64,000 bases of DNA from Serratia oryzae (GCF_001976145.1 NZ_MOXD01000002.1:124001-188000), one strand, 5' to 3'; shown: positions 28,480 to 38,585, numbered from the stretch's first letter. Notes: generated by a model not told the origin, from the sequence alone. Made by a program: numbers and translations.

Positions 28480-29256
28480 TTAACCATTGCTGCGCATCAT
28501 CCAGTCTAGCACCCTGCCAGGCAGCAGGCGGCGCAGGATCCCCAGGGCATGGGCCAGCAGCGTGACCGGGTAGCGCAGTTTGGCCCTCGGGCTTTCCAGC
28601 GCATGGCGCAACTTCGGCAGCACGGCCTCCGGCGGCAGCGTCAGCAGTTTGGCGATACGCGGATTATGCACCGGTTTATCGCTCTGTGTCTGATTAACGT
28701 TCTGGGTAAAATGCGTGGTGAGCGGGCCGGGTTCGATCAGGCTGACCTGAATGCCGGTGCCGTGCAGCTCCATACGCAGCGCATCGGACCAGGCCTCCAG
28801 CGCAAACTTGCTGGCGGCGTAGGCTCCGCGCCCGGCGCTGGCGACCAGCCCCATCACCGAACTGGTCTGGATAATACGCCCTTCACCGTGCGGTAACATG
28901 GCCGGCAACAGCAACTGCGTTAACTGATGGGTACCAAACAGGTTGGTTGAGAACTGCTGTTCCAACTGCTGGCGTGAGATCGTGCTGAGCGGGCCATAAA
29001 CGCCATAACCGCCGTTGTTGAACAGGCCATACAGGCGGCCGTTGGTCATTTCGATCACCTGCGCGGCGGCACGCTCTACGCTGGCGCTGTCATCCAGATC
29101 CAGCTCAATCCCTTCCAGCCCGAGCTGGCACATGTTTTCCACGTCCTGCGGTTTGCGGCAGGCGGCCAGCACGCGGTAGCCACGGTTACGCAGATCCTGT
29201 GCGGCAATCAGCCCAATTCCGCTGGAACAGCCGGTTATCAATATCGCTTTTTGCAT
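28480..29256 (-). CDS. ybbO: YbbO, short-chain dehydrogenase/reductase
   Basis: A 258-residue NADP-dependent short-chain dehydrogenase/reductase. The cofactor motif ITGCSSGIG is at residues 7-15. NNGGYGVYG is the structural motif, and the catalytic set is Ser in SSVMG plus YAASK. In E. coli YbbO acts on aldehydes. It lies between cnoX and tesA as in E. coli. The substrate here is not evident. Confidence 0.93.
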   Translation of the reverse strand: MQKAILITGCSSGIGLIAAQDLRNRGYRVLAACRKPQDVENMCQLGLEGIELDLDDSASVERAAAQVIEMTNGRLYGLFNNGGYGVYGPLSTISRQQLEQQFSTNLFGTHQLTQLLLPAMLPHGEGRIIQTSSVMGLVASAGRGAYAASKFALEAWSDALRMELHGTGIQVSLIEPGPLTTHFTQNVNQTQSDKPVHNPRIAKLLTLPPEAVLPKLRHALESPRAKLRYPVTLLAHALGILRRLLPGRVLDWMMRSNG

Positions 29257-29281
29257 AACTTTACCTAGTTGGCGGCCCTAT

Positions 29282-29923
29282 TCAGTTAGACTCATGTTTT
29301 ACTAGAGGTTCCAGCCGCTTTGCCATCCAGGTGGCGATAAACGGCTGGGCATCCTGGTTAGGATGCAACCCGTCATCCTGCATCCATTCCGGTTTAATCA
29401 CCACCTGTTCCATAAAGAACGGCAGTAGCGGAATGTTGAACTGTTTGGCCAATGCAGGGTAGATAGCACTGAACGCCTCGGTATAGCGGCGGCCATAGTT
29501 TGGCGGAATATGAATTTGCATGAGCAGCGGTTGTGCCCCCGTCTGCTGCACCAGGGTGATAATCTGGCTGAGATCGCGCTGGATATCCTGAGCCGGGAAG
29601 CCGCGTAACCCATCGTTGGCACCCAGTTCAATCACCACCCAGCGCGGCTGGTGCTGTTTTAACAGCTCAGGCAGGCGCGCCAGCCCCTGGGCTGCGGTGT
29701 CGCCGCTGATACTGGCGTTGATCACCCGTGGGCTACCGGGGTGTTTCTGCCAGGCATTAGCCAACAGCGTCGGCCAGGCCTGCGCCACCGGCAGACGGTA
29801 GCCAGCACTTAAACTGTCGCCCAGAATCAATAAGGTATCGGCGGCGGCAGCACGTAAACTGAATAATCCCAACAGCAAAAGGAAGGGAAGATGCCAGCGG
29901 AAAACGTTCTTGAAGTTCATCAT
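29282..29923 (-). CDS. tesA: TesA, acyl-CoA thioesterase I / protease I / lysophospholipase L1
   Basis: TesA (213 residues) is a periplasmic SGNH-fold esterase that cleaves acyl-CoAs, lysophospholipids and some peptide esters. Residues 1-28 are a signal peptide ending RAAAA. The nucleophile Ser37 lies in GDSLSAG, GAND is block III, and the catalytic Asp-His is in DDGLHPN near the end. The start at MMNFKNVFRWHLPF matches E. coli. Its first 33 bases overlap the divergent ybbA gene. Confidence 0.96.
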   Translation of the reverse strand: MMNFKNVFRWHLPFLLLLGLFSLRAAAADTLLILGDSLSAGYRLPVAQAWPTLLANAWQKHPGSPRVINASISGDTAAQGLARLPELLKQHQPRWVVIELGANDGLRGFPAQDIQRDLSQIITLVQQTGAQPLLMQIHIPPNYGRRYTEAFSAIYPALAKQFNIPLLPFFMEQVVIKPEWMQDDGLHPNQDAQPFIATWMAKRLEPLVKHESN

Positions 29924-30577
29924 CTTAGTAAACACGTTGGTCAGGGTGAGCATCAGCTCACCATCCTTACCGGAGTCGAGCTGGTTGTCAAACCCGCGCA
30001 GACAATTGCCCTGATCGGCGAATCCGGTTCGGGGAAATCGACGCTGCTGGGGATCCTTGCCGGGTTGGACGATGGCAGCGAAGGAGAGGTGCACCTGCTG
30101 GGCGAGTCGCTGACTACCCTGGATGAAGAAGGGCGTGCGGCACTGCGTGCCAGAAACGTCGGGTTTGTGTTTCAATCTTTCATGCTGGTGCCAACGCTGA
30201 ATGCGTTGGAGAACGTCCAGCTACCGGCGTTGCTGCGTGGCGAGAGCGATCGCCACAGCCGCGAGCAGGCGGTGCAATTACTGGAGCAGCTTGGCCTGGG
30301 CAAACGCCTTAACCACCTGCCTGCGCAGCTTTCCGGTGGTGAGCAGCAGCGTGTGGCGCTGGCGCGGGCGTTCAGCGGCCGCCCTCGGGTGTTGTTTGCC
30401 GATGAGCCGACCGGTAACCTCGATCGCCACACCGGCGAACGCATCGCCGATCTGCTGTTCACCCTCAACCGTGATTTTTCCACCACCTTGATCCTGGTCA
30501 CTCACGACGAAACGCTGGCTGCGCGCTGCCAGCGGCGGCTGCGCTTGCGTGAAGGCAAGCTGTGGGAGGAAGCATGA
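29891..30577 (+). CDS. ybbA: YbbA, ABC transporter ATP-binding protein
   Basis: A 228-residue ABC ATPase of the LolD/MacB-like group. Walker A is GESGSGKST at 43-51, the signature is LSGGEQQRVALARA, and Walker B is VLFADEPTGN. It starts MPAEN as in E. coli, with AAGGAAGGG just upstream. Its start overlaps tesA divergently by 33 bases, and its stop overlaps the ybbP start (ATGA). It pairs with the ybbP permease; the cargo is unknown. Confidence 0.95.
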   Translation: MPAENVLEVHHLSKHVGQGEHQLTILTGVELVVKPAQTIALIGESGSGKSTLLGILAGLDDGSEGEVHLLGESLTTLDEEGRAALRARNVGFVFQSFMLVPTLNALENVQLPALLRGESDRHSREQAVQLLEQLGLGKRLNHLPAQLSGGEQQRVALARAFSGRPRVLFADEPTGNLDRHTGERIADLLFTLNRDFSTTLILVTHDETLAARCQRRLRLREGKLWEEA

Positions 30578-33006
30578 TCTGGCGTTGGTTCTGGCGTGAA
30601 TGGCGTTCGCCTTCGCTGCTGATTGTCTGGCTGGCGCTGACGTTGTCGGTTGCCTGCGTGCTGGCGCTCGGCAGTATCAGCGATCGTATGGACAAAGGCT
30701 TGAGCCAGCAAAGCCGCGACTTTATTGCGGGCGATCGCGTGTTACGCAGCGCGCGCCCGGTTCCGGAAGGGTGGATCCTTGATGCGCAGCAGCAGGGGCT
30801 GAAGGTTAGCCGCCAGCTCAGCTTCACGACCATGACCTATGCCGGGGAGCGCCCGCAGCTGGCGGAAGTGAAAGCGACCGATGTGCTTTATCCGCTGTAT
30901 GGCAAGCTGGAAACCCGCCCGGCCAATCTCAAACCGGAGCCCGGCACGGTGCTGGTGGCGCCGCGCCTGTTGGATCTGCTGGGGATTCGCGTTGGCGACA
31001 ATCTGGAGGTGGGGGATACCACCCTGCGCATTGCCGGTGAAATCATTCAGGAGCCGGATGCGGGTTTCAACCCCTTCCAGACCGCACCGCGGGCGATCAT
31101 CAATCTGGCGGATGTCGCAAAAACCGGTGCGGTGCAGCCGGGCAGCCGCCTGACATACCGCTATATGTTTGCCGGTTCCGCAGAGGATATTCAGCGTTAT
31201 GAAGAACGCCTTAAGCCGCAGCTCAAGCCGGATCAGCGCTGGTTTGGCTTGGAGGAGTCCGGCAGTGCGCTGGGGAAATCGCTGCAGCGCTCACAGCAGT
31301 TCCTGCTGCTTTCGGCACTGCTGACGCTGCTGCTGTCGATTGCCGCCGTGGCGGTGGCGATGAGCCACTATTGCCGCAGCCGTTACGATCTGATTGCGGT
31401 GCTGAAAACCTTGGGGGCGGGGCGCCGGGCGCTGAGCCGGCTGATTGTTGGCCAGTGGCTGGCGGTGCTGTTGCTGGCCGGGGCCGGTGGCAGCCTGATC
31501 GGGTTGGGGTTTGAAGCGCTGCTGATCCGCCTGCTTTCGCCGGTATTACCAGGGCAACTGCCCGCTGCCGGTGCCTGGCCGTGGGTGTGGGCGATGGGGG
31601 CGCTGGTGATGATTTCGCTGCTGGTCGGCCTGCGCCCGTACCGGCAATTGCTGGCCACCCAGCCGCTGCGTGTTTTGCGCCGGGACGTGGTGGCGAACGT
31701 CTGGCCGCTGCGTTATTTCCTGCCGGTCAGCGCAGTGATAGTGGTGCTGCTGCTGACCGTGCTGATGGGGGCGAGCACGCTGCTGTGGGCGATCCTCGCC
31801 GGGATGGTGGTGTTGGCACTGTTGCTGGGCGGCATTGGCTGGGGCAGCCTGTTGCTGCTGCGGCACATTACGCTGAAAAACCTGGCGCTGCGCCTGGCGG
31901 TAAACCGCTTGCTGCATCAGCCGTGGGTGACGATCAGCCAGTTGGCGGCTTTTTCGCTGTCGTTCATGCTGTTGGCGCTGTTGCTGGTGCTGCGTAACGA
32001 TCTGCTCGATCGCTGGCAGCAGCAGTTGCCGCCGGGCAGCCCAAACTATTTCCTGCTGAATATGACGCAAGCGCAGGTGCCACAGGTGAAAGCATTCCTG
32101 CAACAGCACCAGTTGAAAGAGGAAACCTTCTACCCGATCGTGCGCGTGCGCCTGACCGAAATTAACCAGCAGGTGGCAACGGAAAGGGTGCATGAGGACG
32201 ATCCCGGTGGTGAAGCGGTCAACCGTGAACTGAACCTGACCTGGCAGGCGGATCTGCCGGATCATAATCCGCTAACGGCGGGCACCTGGCCGCCGAAGCG
32301 TGGGGAAGTCTCTATGGATGAAGGCATCGCTGGGCGGCTCAAAATCAAACTGGGCGATACCCTGACCTTCAGCGGCGATACTCAGTCGTTCAGCGCAAAA
32401 GTCACCAGCCTGCGGCAGGTGGATTGGGAAAGCCTGAAACCGAACTTCTACTTTATCTTCCCGCCGGGTGCCTTGGACGGCCAGCCGCAAACCTGGCTGA
32501 CCAGCTTCCGTTATGACGGCGATGGCCAGTTGCTGACCCAGCTCAATCGCCAATTTCCTACGCTGAGCCTGCTGGATATTGGTTCGATCCTGAAACAGGT
32601 TGGCGGCGTGTTGCAGCAGGTGAGCAGAGCGTTAGAGGTGATGGTGGTGCTGGTGGTGATCTGCGGTGGCCTGCTGCTGCTGGCACAGGTGCAGGTAGGG
32701 ATGCGTCAGCGCAGGCAGGAACTGGTGGTGTATCGCACCTTGGGGGCGGGTAAACGTCTGCTGCGTGGCACGCTGTGGTGTGAGTTCGCCTTACTCGGGC
32801 TGGTGGCCGGTATTGCGGCAGCGGTGGGTGCAGAGGCGGCCCTGTGGCTGTTGCAAACCAAGGTCTTCGACTTCCCGTGGTCGCCGACGCCGGTATTGTG
32901 GTGGGCATTGCCGTTGCTGAGTGCGTTGCTGCTTTCGCTATGCGGTGGTTGGCTGGGCGTTCGTCTGCTACGCGGTCAGGCACTGTTTCGCAGTTACGAA
33001 GGGTGA
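30574..33006 (+). CDS. ybbP: YbbP, FtsX-like ABC transporter permease
   Basis: An 810-residue inner-membrane permease. It has an N-terminal membrane segment, a periplasmic MacB-like domain (about 40-240), a block of membrane segments, a second periplasmic domain and three C-terminal membrane segments, giving the duplicated FtsX pattern. The ATG at 30574 overlaps the ybbA stop (ATGA) and has GGAGGA upstream. A GTG 12 bases earlier is less likely. In E. coli the gene after ybbP is rhsD; here it is the T6SS cluster. Confidence 0.93.
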   Translation: MIWRWFWREWRSPSLLIVWLALTLSVACVLALGSISDRMDKGLSQQSRDFIAGDRVLRSARPVPEGWILDAQQQGLKVSRQLSFTTMTYAGERPQLAEVKATDVLYPLYGKLETRPANLKPEPGTVLVAPRLLDLLGIRVGDNLEVGDTTLRIAGEIIQEPDAGFNPFQTAPRAIINLADVAKTGAVQPGSRLTYRYMFAGSAEDIQRYEERLKPQLKPDQRWFGLEESGSALGKSLQRSQQFLLLSALLTLLLSIAAVAVAMSHYCRSRYDLIAVLKTLGAGRRALSRLIVGQWLAVLLLAGAGGSLIGLGFEALLIRLLSPVLPGQLPAAGAWPWVWAMGALVMISLLVGLRPYRQLLATQPLRVLRRDVVANVWPLRYFLPVSAVIVVLLLTVLMGASTLLWAILAGMVVLALLLGGIGWGSLLLLRHITLKNLALRLAVNRLLHQPWVTISQLAAFSLSFMLLALLLVLRNDLLDRWQQQLPPGSPNYFLLNMTQAQVPQVKAFLQQHQLKEETFYPIVRVRLTEINQQVATERVHEDDPGGEAVNRELNLTWQADLPDHNPLTAGTWPPKRGEVSMDEGIAGRLKIKLGDTLTFSGDTQSFSAKVTSLRQVDWESLKPNFYFIFPPGALDGQPQTWLTSFRYDGDGQLLTQLNRQFPTLSLLDIGSILKQVGGVLQQVSRALEVMVVLVVICGGLLLLAQVQVGMRQRRQELVVYRTLGAGKRLLRGTLWCEFALLGLVAGIAAAVGAEAALWLLQTKVFDFPWSPTPVLWWALPLLSALLLSLCGGWLGVRLLRGQALFRSYEG

Positions 33007-33870
33007 TTGACGTGTTTGCCTGTTAAGCAAAAGGCTTGAGTTCGTCGAGCCGTACCAGGCCGTTAAGCCAGATGGTGCGGCACCATGTTTACGGTAGAAC
33101 CGCCTCTCCCCATGGGAGAGGCGTGGCCGGAATTGAAGTGTAATGTTAAAGGATGCTTAAGAGTTTGGTGAGTGTGTCATCTTATTAGTCAGCATAAACG
33201 ACTAAAATAAGAATTGGGATTGTGATAAACCACCGATAGTGATCCTTACAATAATCAGTAATTCTGGGTTTATTCTCGATAAAGTCTTCATCATCTCTGT
33301 ATATACCAATTTAATACCTATTAAGGGGTATTTTTTATGCTTATTTAACCGCAAACTCAATGATGAATCCGTTCGTTTTTTCTTAAGAAAAGTGAGGGAG
33401 AATGTAAACAGGGGAGAGACCTCAAAGCATAACTTCTGATAACTCATTAACTGATTTTATCATTATAAAATGTAAGGATAAGTGCGGCAACCAGACCCGG
33501 CTGTGTGCTTGTGCTGCCAACGAGCGTATTCGCCATGATCAAGAAAATATCCTACTCATTATTCTCATGTCATATCATTATCCTCGCAAGTAAAAAAATA
33601 GCCCAGTGTGAAACTATTCAATGAAATATCCAGATAAACCGCTCGGAAAAACCTTGGATGACATGAATTATTATATTCAAATTACTTGTTACATTTATTT
33701 GACTACGTTTTAAAGACTGGATAAAAATAGCGTCATTACGTTTGAGTTATAAAGTGGTTACGGAAATATTTACCTTAGTATGCAGAGTTTGAATGTGTAT
33801 CTGCGCCGTAGGGGGTAGGTATTACAATATTTATATTCCTATTGTTTCCTAATTGTGCGGGCATAAGAAA
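33007..33870. other. 864-bp AT-rich gap before vgrG
   Basis: No convincing gene is present on either strand; short frames at 33202-33447 (minus) and 33239-33439 (plus) lack ribosome sites and recognisable content. The first 120 bases hold a palindrome (ATGGTGC/GCACCAT near 33072-33086) and the repeat at 33101-33130. The rest is visibly AT-rich compared with both flanks, and probably carries the vgrG promoter and silencer sites, though I cannot place them. Confidence 0.6.
33101..33130. repeat. Short palindromic repeat, copy 2
   Basis: GCCTCTCCCCATGGGAGAGGC is a near-perfect palindrome followed by GTGGCCGG. It is similar to the copies at 12181 and 41725. Confidence 0.65.
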
Positions 33871-35898
33871 ATGATTACGCCAAACCCAAACCGTTATTTT
33901 GTAGCACAACAGATTACAGATCTCTCTGAACCACTTCTCTTTCGCACGTTAACGGGTGAAGAACGGTTATCTGAAATTTATGAATTCGATGTCGAGCTGC
34001 TCTGTCCAAATAACACCCTTGACTTAAAGTCACTGCTCGGCAAGTCATTTACTATTACAATTAATGACTTACCTGGTAATCCGCGCTATCTGAATGGCAA
34101 TATCACCGGCATATCACTTTCAGGCCGCGAAGAGAGTGGTGAAAAATATTACCTCTATCGTGCCACGCTGCGCCCCACCCTGTGGTATCTGACGCAAAAT
34201 CAGGATTGCCGGATCTTCCAGAGTAAAAGTGTGCCAGAGATCCTCATCAGCATATTAGGTGAATATAAAGTCAAGGTTGAGAATCGCTTAAGCTATGATT
34301 ACCGCTCGTGGGATTATTCGGTGCAATACCAGGAAAGCGATTATGATTTTATTTGCCGTTTGATGGAGCATGAAGGGATCTATTTTTATTTCACCCATCA
34401 GGCTGATGGGCATACCATGATTCTGGCCGATGCGCCTCAGGGGCATAACGTCCTGGCAGGTTATGACAATATTGTTTATCGTCTGACGGAAGGGGGATTA
34501 ACGCAAAACGACGCCACAATTTATCAGTGGAACGTTTCCGATATTATTACCCCCAGTCTGTACAGCATGGATGATTATGATTTCCGCAAGCCGCGCGCCA
34601 ACCTGTTAGAGAATCGCCGTAACCCTTTATCCTACGCGAAAGAAAAGGCCGAGATTTTCGATTGGCCAGGCTGTTATACCGACCAGAGCCACGCGCAGTT
34701 TTACACCCGCGTGCGCCAGCAGGAATTTGAAGCCAATCATGAACACATGACCGGGCGTGCCTCTTCGCTTGGCCTGGCGCCGGGATACCGGTTTATGCTG
34801 GATAATGCGCCACGCCTGGAAGATGCCCGCGAATACCTGACCATCGCGGCCCGTTATTTCTTTCAGGAAAACAGCTACGTCAGCAATGACGACGATGATG
34901 CTGAACATTACATCGATTTTGAGGTTCTGCCCGCCAGCACTCCGTGGCGGCCCAAACGGAAAACCGCCTGGCCAAAAACGCATGGCCCACAGACGGCAGA
35001 AGTGGTTGGCCCGGCGGGGGAGAGTATCTGGACCGATAACTATGGCCGGGTGAAACTCAAATTCCGCTGGGATCGCTACAGCAAAGGTGATGAAACCAGC
35101 TCGTGTTGGGTGAGGGTTTCCAGTAACTGGGCCGGGTGGCAATACGGCGGCGTTCAGGTGCCGAGGATTGGCGAAGAGGTGGTGGTCGATTTTATCAACG
35201 GCGATCCTGACAGGCCGATGATCACCGGGCGCGTTTATAACGAAGACAATATGCCACCGTGGGAGCTGCCGGCCAACGCCACTAAAATGGGGATTATGAG
35301 CCGCACCACCGAAGGCAGTATCTCGAATGCCAACAGCATTTTTCTGGACGATACGCCGGGTGCCGAGCTGGTTGATATACACGCCGAGCGGGATATGAAG
35401 ATTTCGGTGGAAAACAACCTGGACATGCTGGTGGAAGGGGACAACACCAGCACCATCCAGGGGTTCAGCGACGCGCTGATTGAGGGGGACGCCACCTCGA
35501 TGATCCGAGGCGCTTCCGCGGCTTCTGTCGTGGGCGACGCGGTAGAGACCTTCTCCAGCAACCTGACCACCACCGTGGCACAGACGCTGACCACCATTGC
35601 GCCAATCATGATGATTCAGCCAACCACCAATCGCGTCTCCATCACGCCCGACGATCTGGAGGCGACAAAACTGAAAGTTTTCGCTGCCGGGCTGCGGGTG
35701 CAGGCCGTGGGGGCCGATATTCGGGTACGCGGGATGCATATTGATTCCACGCAGTTCGAAGCGCAGGTTATTCCCACTTATCTAGGGGTCACCAAAGCTA
35801 AAATATTGGCCGATGATACCGTACTGAAGATATTTAAAGCGCAGATTAATATCGGCAAATTGGAGTTGAATGCCAAAGATCTGGTGCTTTATCTCTGA
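33871..35898 (+). CDS. vgrG: Type VI secretion spike protein VgrG (TssI)
   Basis: A 675-residue VgrG that trimerises to form the puncturing spike on the Hcp tube. Residues 1-370 are the gp27/gp44-like domain. The gp5 OB-fold follows (GRVKLKFRWDRY...WVRVSSNWAG, near 390-430), then a beta-helical needle. The C-terminus after about 580 is a short tail without a recognised toxin domain. The ATG at 33871 has only a weak ribosome site; upstream TTG (33853) and GTG (33855) codons exist. It heads the spike-loading block of the T6SS cluster. Confidence 0.95.
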   Translation: MITPNPNRYFVAQQITDLSEPLLFRTLTGEERLSEIYEFDVELLCPNNTLDLKSLLGKSFTITINDLPGNPRYLNGNITGISLSGREESGEKYYLYRATLRPTLWYLTQNQDCRIFQSKSVPEILISILGEYKVKVENRLSYDYRSWDYSVQYQESDYDFICRLMEHEGIYFYFTHQADGHTMILADAPQGHNVLAGYDNIVYRLTEGGLTQNDATIYQWNVSDIITPSLYSMDDYDFRKPRANLLENRRNPLSYAKEKAEIFDWPGCYTDQSHAQFYTRVRQQEFEANHEHMTGRASSLGLAPGYRFMLDNAPRLEDAREYLTIAARYFFQENSYVSNDDDDAEHYIDFEVLPASTPWRPKRKTAWPKTHGPQTAEVVGPAGESIWTDNYGRVKLKFRWDRYSKGDETSSCWVRVSSNWAGWQYGGVQVPRIGEEVVVDFINGDPDRPMITGRVYNEDNMPPWELPANATKMGIMSRTTEGSISNANSIFLDDTPGAELVDIHAERDMKISVENNLDMLVEGDNTSTIQGFSDALIEGDATSMIRGASAASVVGDAVETFSSNLTTTVAQTLTTIAPIMMIQPTTNRVSITPDDLEATKLKVFAAGLRVQAVGADIRVRGMHIDSTQFEAQVIPTYLGVTKAKILADDTVLKIFKAQINIGKLELNAKDLVLYL

Positions 35899-35938
35899 TT
35901 GGAAAAGCAACGGGGATCCCCTGGAAATAGAGCGCTCG

Positions 35939-35966
35939 CAATGCTCCATAAAGTTATGGGGCATTG
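35939..35966 (+). other. Intercistronic hairpin between vgrG and the DUF2169 gene
   Basis: Arms CAATGCTCCAT and ATGGGGCATTG pair over 11 positions with one G-T wobble and a 6-base loop. There is no T tract, so it is more likely an mRNA-processing or stability element than a terminator. Confidence 0.5.
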
Positions 35967-36062
35967 CATAGCCAATAACCAATTGAAAAAGAGAATGCTT
36001 TTCTGACAAGTGTGATATTTCGCATGTCTTTTACGGATTGCCATTTGGAAGGCGAACTATAA

Positions 36063-38585
36063 ATGAGAATTATCAAGCCGTTGCGTCTCGGGATTATGAA
36101 CCGCCCTTGTTATTATAAAGCGCATAAGCCTTATTTGGGGGTTGCCGTGCTGGCCTTGGTCGATATGGGAGTTCAGCCCCTGTTGCGCCCAGAGCCGGAA
36201 TTATGGCAACTGGCGCAAAGCGAATTATCCAGTACGGGAGGCGTGGTCGATACCGCCTATCCCAAATATTATGCCGAGTTTCTGGCAACCGGCCATGCCT
36301 ATCCACACGCCTGTCTGGCCGAAAATGTTTGCCGCGTCAGCATTACGCTGGGCGAAAAGCAAAAATCCTTAATCGTTTCCGGCGATCGGCAATGGCAGGG
36401 GGGCACGCCGACCCACCCGCGCCCTTTTGCTTCAATGCCGATCAACTGGCAACACGCCTACGGTGGCCCGCAGATCGCGGATAACCCGTTGGGTATCGGG
36501 GCAGAGGCCAGCGGCATCCCCCAGCGCTTGCCCAATATTGAATTGCCTGGCGAACGTATGACCTCGCCGACGCGGCCAATAACCCCCGCCGGGTTCGATG
36601 CCGTTGATATCACCTGGCCAGCCCGGCAGGCGTTTATCGGCCGCCGTTACGATGAAGCCTGGGTGCAACGGGGGGCGATCGGCCTGGCCGATGATGCCGA
36701 TTTCCGCCTGTTCAATATTGCGCCGCGGGATCAGCAGTGGCTGGAGCTGGCCGAACTGCCGCGCGGCACGCAGTACCGGATCGAGAATATGCACCCTGAA
36801 CAGGCGCTGCTGGCCGGGCAGCTTCCGCCCTGGAAAGCGCGCTGCTTTGCGCATCATACGCAAAAGGGTGAAGAGGTGTTCTCCGAGATCGAGCTGCGTC
36901 ATACCACGGTCTGGTTCTTGCCTCATCTGGAAAAAATGATCCTGGTGTACCACGGCGAACTGCCGCTGGAGGCGGAGGAAGAGGATGCCCGCAACGTGCA
37001 TATGCTGATGCCCGCGCTGGAACATGAAGATCGGCCACGCTCGTTAACCCATTACCGGGATGTGTGGATCAAGCGCAGCGATCGGGAGAAAGGCAGCGCC
37101 TTTGCGTTTCAGGATCGCGATCTGCTGCCGGAAGAGAGCCTCGGGCCATGGATAGATAACACCCCTGATCCGGAAACGGACCATCCGCTGCAGCAAAACC
37201 TTGAGGCACGTAAGCAAGCCATCTACCAGGATGCCGATCAACGCCTGCAGGTGGTGGACACGACGCTGTACGCAGAGGCGAAAGAGACGCCGGATATCCC
37301 GCGCCCGATGCTGTCTCAACTGCCTGAGTTTATGGCGCAAATGGAAGGAATGGCCAACAAGGCGAAAGGTGACGCCGTCCAGCAGATGGAGCAGCGCATG
37401 CCGGATCGGGATGACTATGATGCGCGGCGCCCGACGGGGCCAGAGTCGGTTAATAAAATGCGTACTGCCTTGTTGCAACAGCAGGGGGCTTTGCATCCCG
37501 GTCAGGAAGAGGGGTTGCACCAGCTTTATCGCCTTGGTGTACCCAACCAGAATGCCGCTCCGCGCCTGAGCGGTGAGCGAGCGGCGCAGTTGAGAACCTG
37601 GGTGATCGGCAAAATGGCGCAGGATCGTAACTTTACCGGTTGCGATCTCACCGGTGCCGATCTTTCCCATCTCGACCTGAGCGGTGCCAACCTGACCCGC
37701 ACCATGATGGAGAGCGTGGATCTGAGCCACAGCGTGCTGGATCACGCCACGCTGACGCAGACCATTCTGGCCCGCAGCGTTCTGAACCATACCTCGCTGC
37801 GCCACACGCTGTTCCATGAAGTGACGCTGGCGCTGGCTATCTGCAGCGACGGTGATTTTACCGGCGCCTATCTGAGCCACATAGAAACCGCGGGCGCGCA
37901 GTTTGAGCGCTGCAACTTCAGTGAGGCGACGATAGTAAACCAGATGTTCAGCGAGACTTCGCTGACCGATTGTGACTTCAGCGCCTCCAGCCTGGATAAC
38001 GTGATTTTCAACGGCATCACGCTGGAAAATCCCCGTTTTTTTTCGGTGCGCATCAACAAAGGCACCTTTATCGACAGCCACCTGCAGCAGGCGGTGTTTG
38101 AAAATGCGCGGCTTAAGCGCTGTTCACTGACCCATTGCCAAGCCGACGGCAGCGATTTCACCCGTGCCCGGCTGGAGAATTGCGCTTTTGTTGCGGGCAC
38201 CTCGCTGGCAAACGCCCGTTTCACCCACGCGCTGCTGATGCAATGCAACCTGCGCCAAATGCCGCTTAGCGGGGCCGATCTCAGCTTTGCCCGGCTCGAG
38301 GGGTGCGATCTGTCCGAAGCCAGCTTACGTCAGGCAACCCTGCGCCTGGTGCAGGCTAACGATTCGCTGTTTATCCGCGCCGATCTGACGGGGGCGGAGC
38401 TCAGACAAGCCAGCCTGATCGGCAGCCGCTTACAGAAATCACGGCTCATCGGCTGCGATCTCACCGCTGCTAACCTGTTCCGCGCGGATATCTCGCAGGC
38501 GGAAACCGATGACACCACCCTGATGCACGATGCCTGGGTTAAGCAGATGAAAGTCTACCCGTTGCGTAGTCGAGGAGCCGAATAA
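36063..38585 (+). CDS. DUF2169 / pentapeptide-repeat T6SS adaptor-like protein
   Basis: An 840-residue protein. Residues 1-350 form a DUF2169 domain (PYLGVAVLALVDM, WQHAYGGPQIADNPLG). A charged linker spans about 350-515. Pentapeptide repeats run from about 520 to 825 (CDLTGADLSHLDLSGANL). DUF2169 proteins act as adaptors that load DUF4150/PAAR-like effectors onto VgrG, as shown in Agrobacterium. The fused arrangement resembles proteins called TagAB in Burkholderia. The stop overlaps the next start (TAATG). A function in spike assembly is inferred from family and position. Confidence 0.85.
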   Translation: MRIIKPLRLGIMNRPCYYKAHKPYLGVAVLALVDMGVQPLLRPEPELWQLAQSELSSTGGVVDTAYPKYYAEFLATGHAYPHACLAENVCRVSITLGEKQKSLIVSGDRQWQGGTPTHPRPFASMPINWQHAYGGPQIADNPLGIGAEASGIPQRLPNIELPGERMTSPTRPITPAGFDAVDITWPARQAFIGRRYDEAWVQRGAIGLADDADFRLFNIAPRDQQWLELAELPRGTQYRIENMHPEQALLAGQLPPWKARCFAHHTQKGEEVFSEIELRHTTVWFLPHLEKMILVYHGELPLEAEEEDARNVHMLMPALEHEDRPRSLTHYRDVWIKRSDREKGSAFAFQDRDLLPEESLGPWIDNTPDPETDHPLQQNLEARKQAIYQDADQRLQVVDTTLYAEAKETPDIPRPMLSQLPEFMAQMEGMANKAKGDAVQQMEQRMPDRDDYDARRPTGPESVNKMRTALLQQQGALHPGQEEGLHQLYRLGVPNQNAAPRLSGERAAQLRTWVIGKMAQDRNFTGCDLTGADLSHLDLSGANLTRTMMESVDLSHSVLDHATLTQTILARSVLNHTSLRHTLFHEVTLALAICSDGDFTGAYLSHIETAGAQFERCNFSEATIVNQMFSETSLTDCDFSASSLDNVIFNGITLENPRFFSVRINKGTFIDSHLQQAVFENARLKRCSLTHCQADGSDFTRARLENCAFVAGTSLANARFTHALLMQCNLRQMPLSGADLSFARLEGCDLSEASLRQATLRLVQANDSLFIRADLTGAELRQASLIGSRLQKSRLIGCDLTAANLFRADISQAETDDTTLMHDAWVKQMKVYPLRSRGAE

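Noticed and set aside
33202-33447. Small minus-strand frame of 81 residues in the AT-rich gap
   Set aside because: No ribosome site, no recognised family, and its Lys/Ser/Leu bias is what AT-rich non-coding DNA produces.
35600-35898. Toxin domain at the C-terminus of VgrG
   Set aside because: The tail is short and continues repetitive beta-rich sequence; no catalytic motif or domain of effector size is visible.
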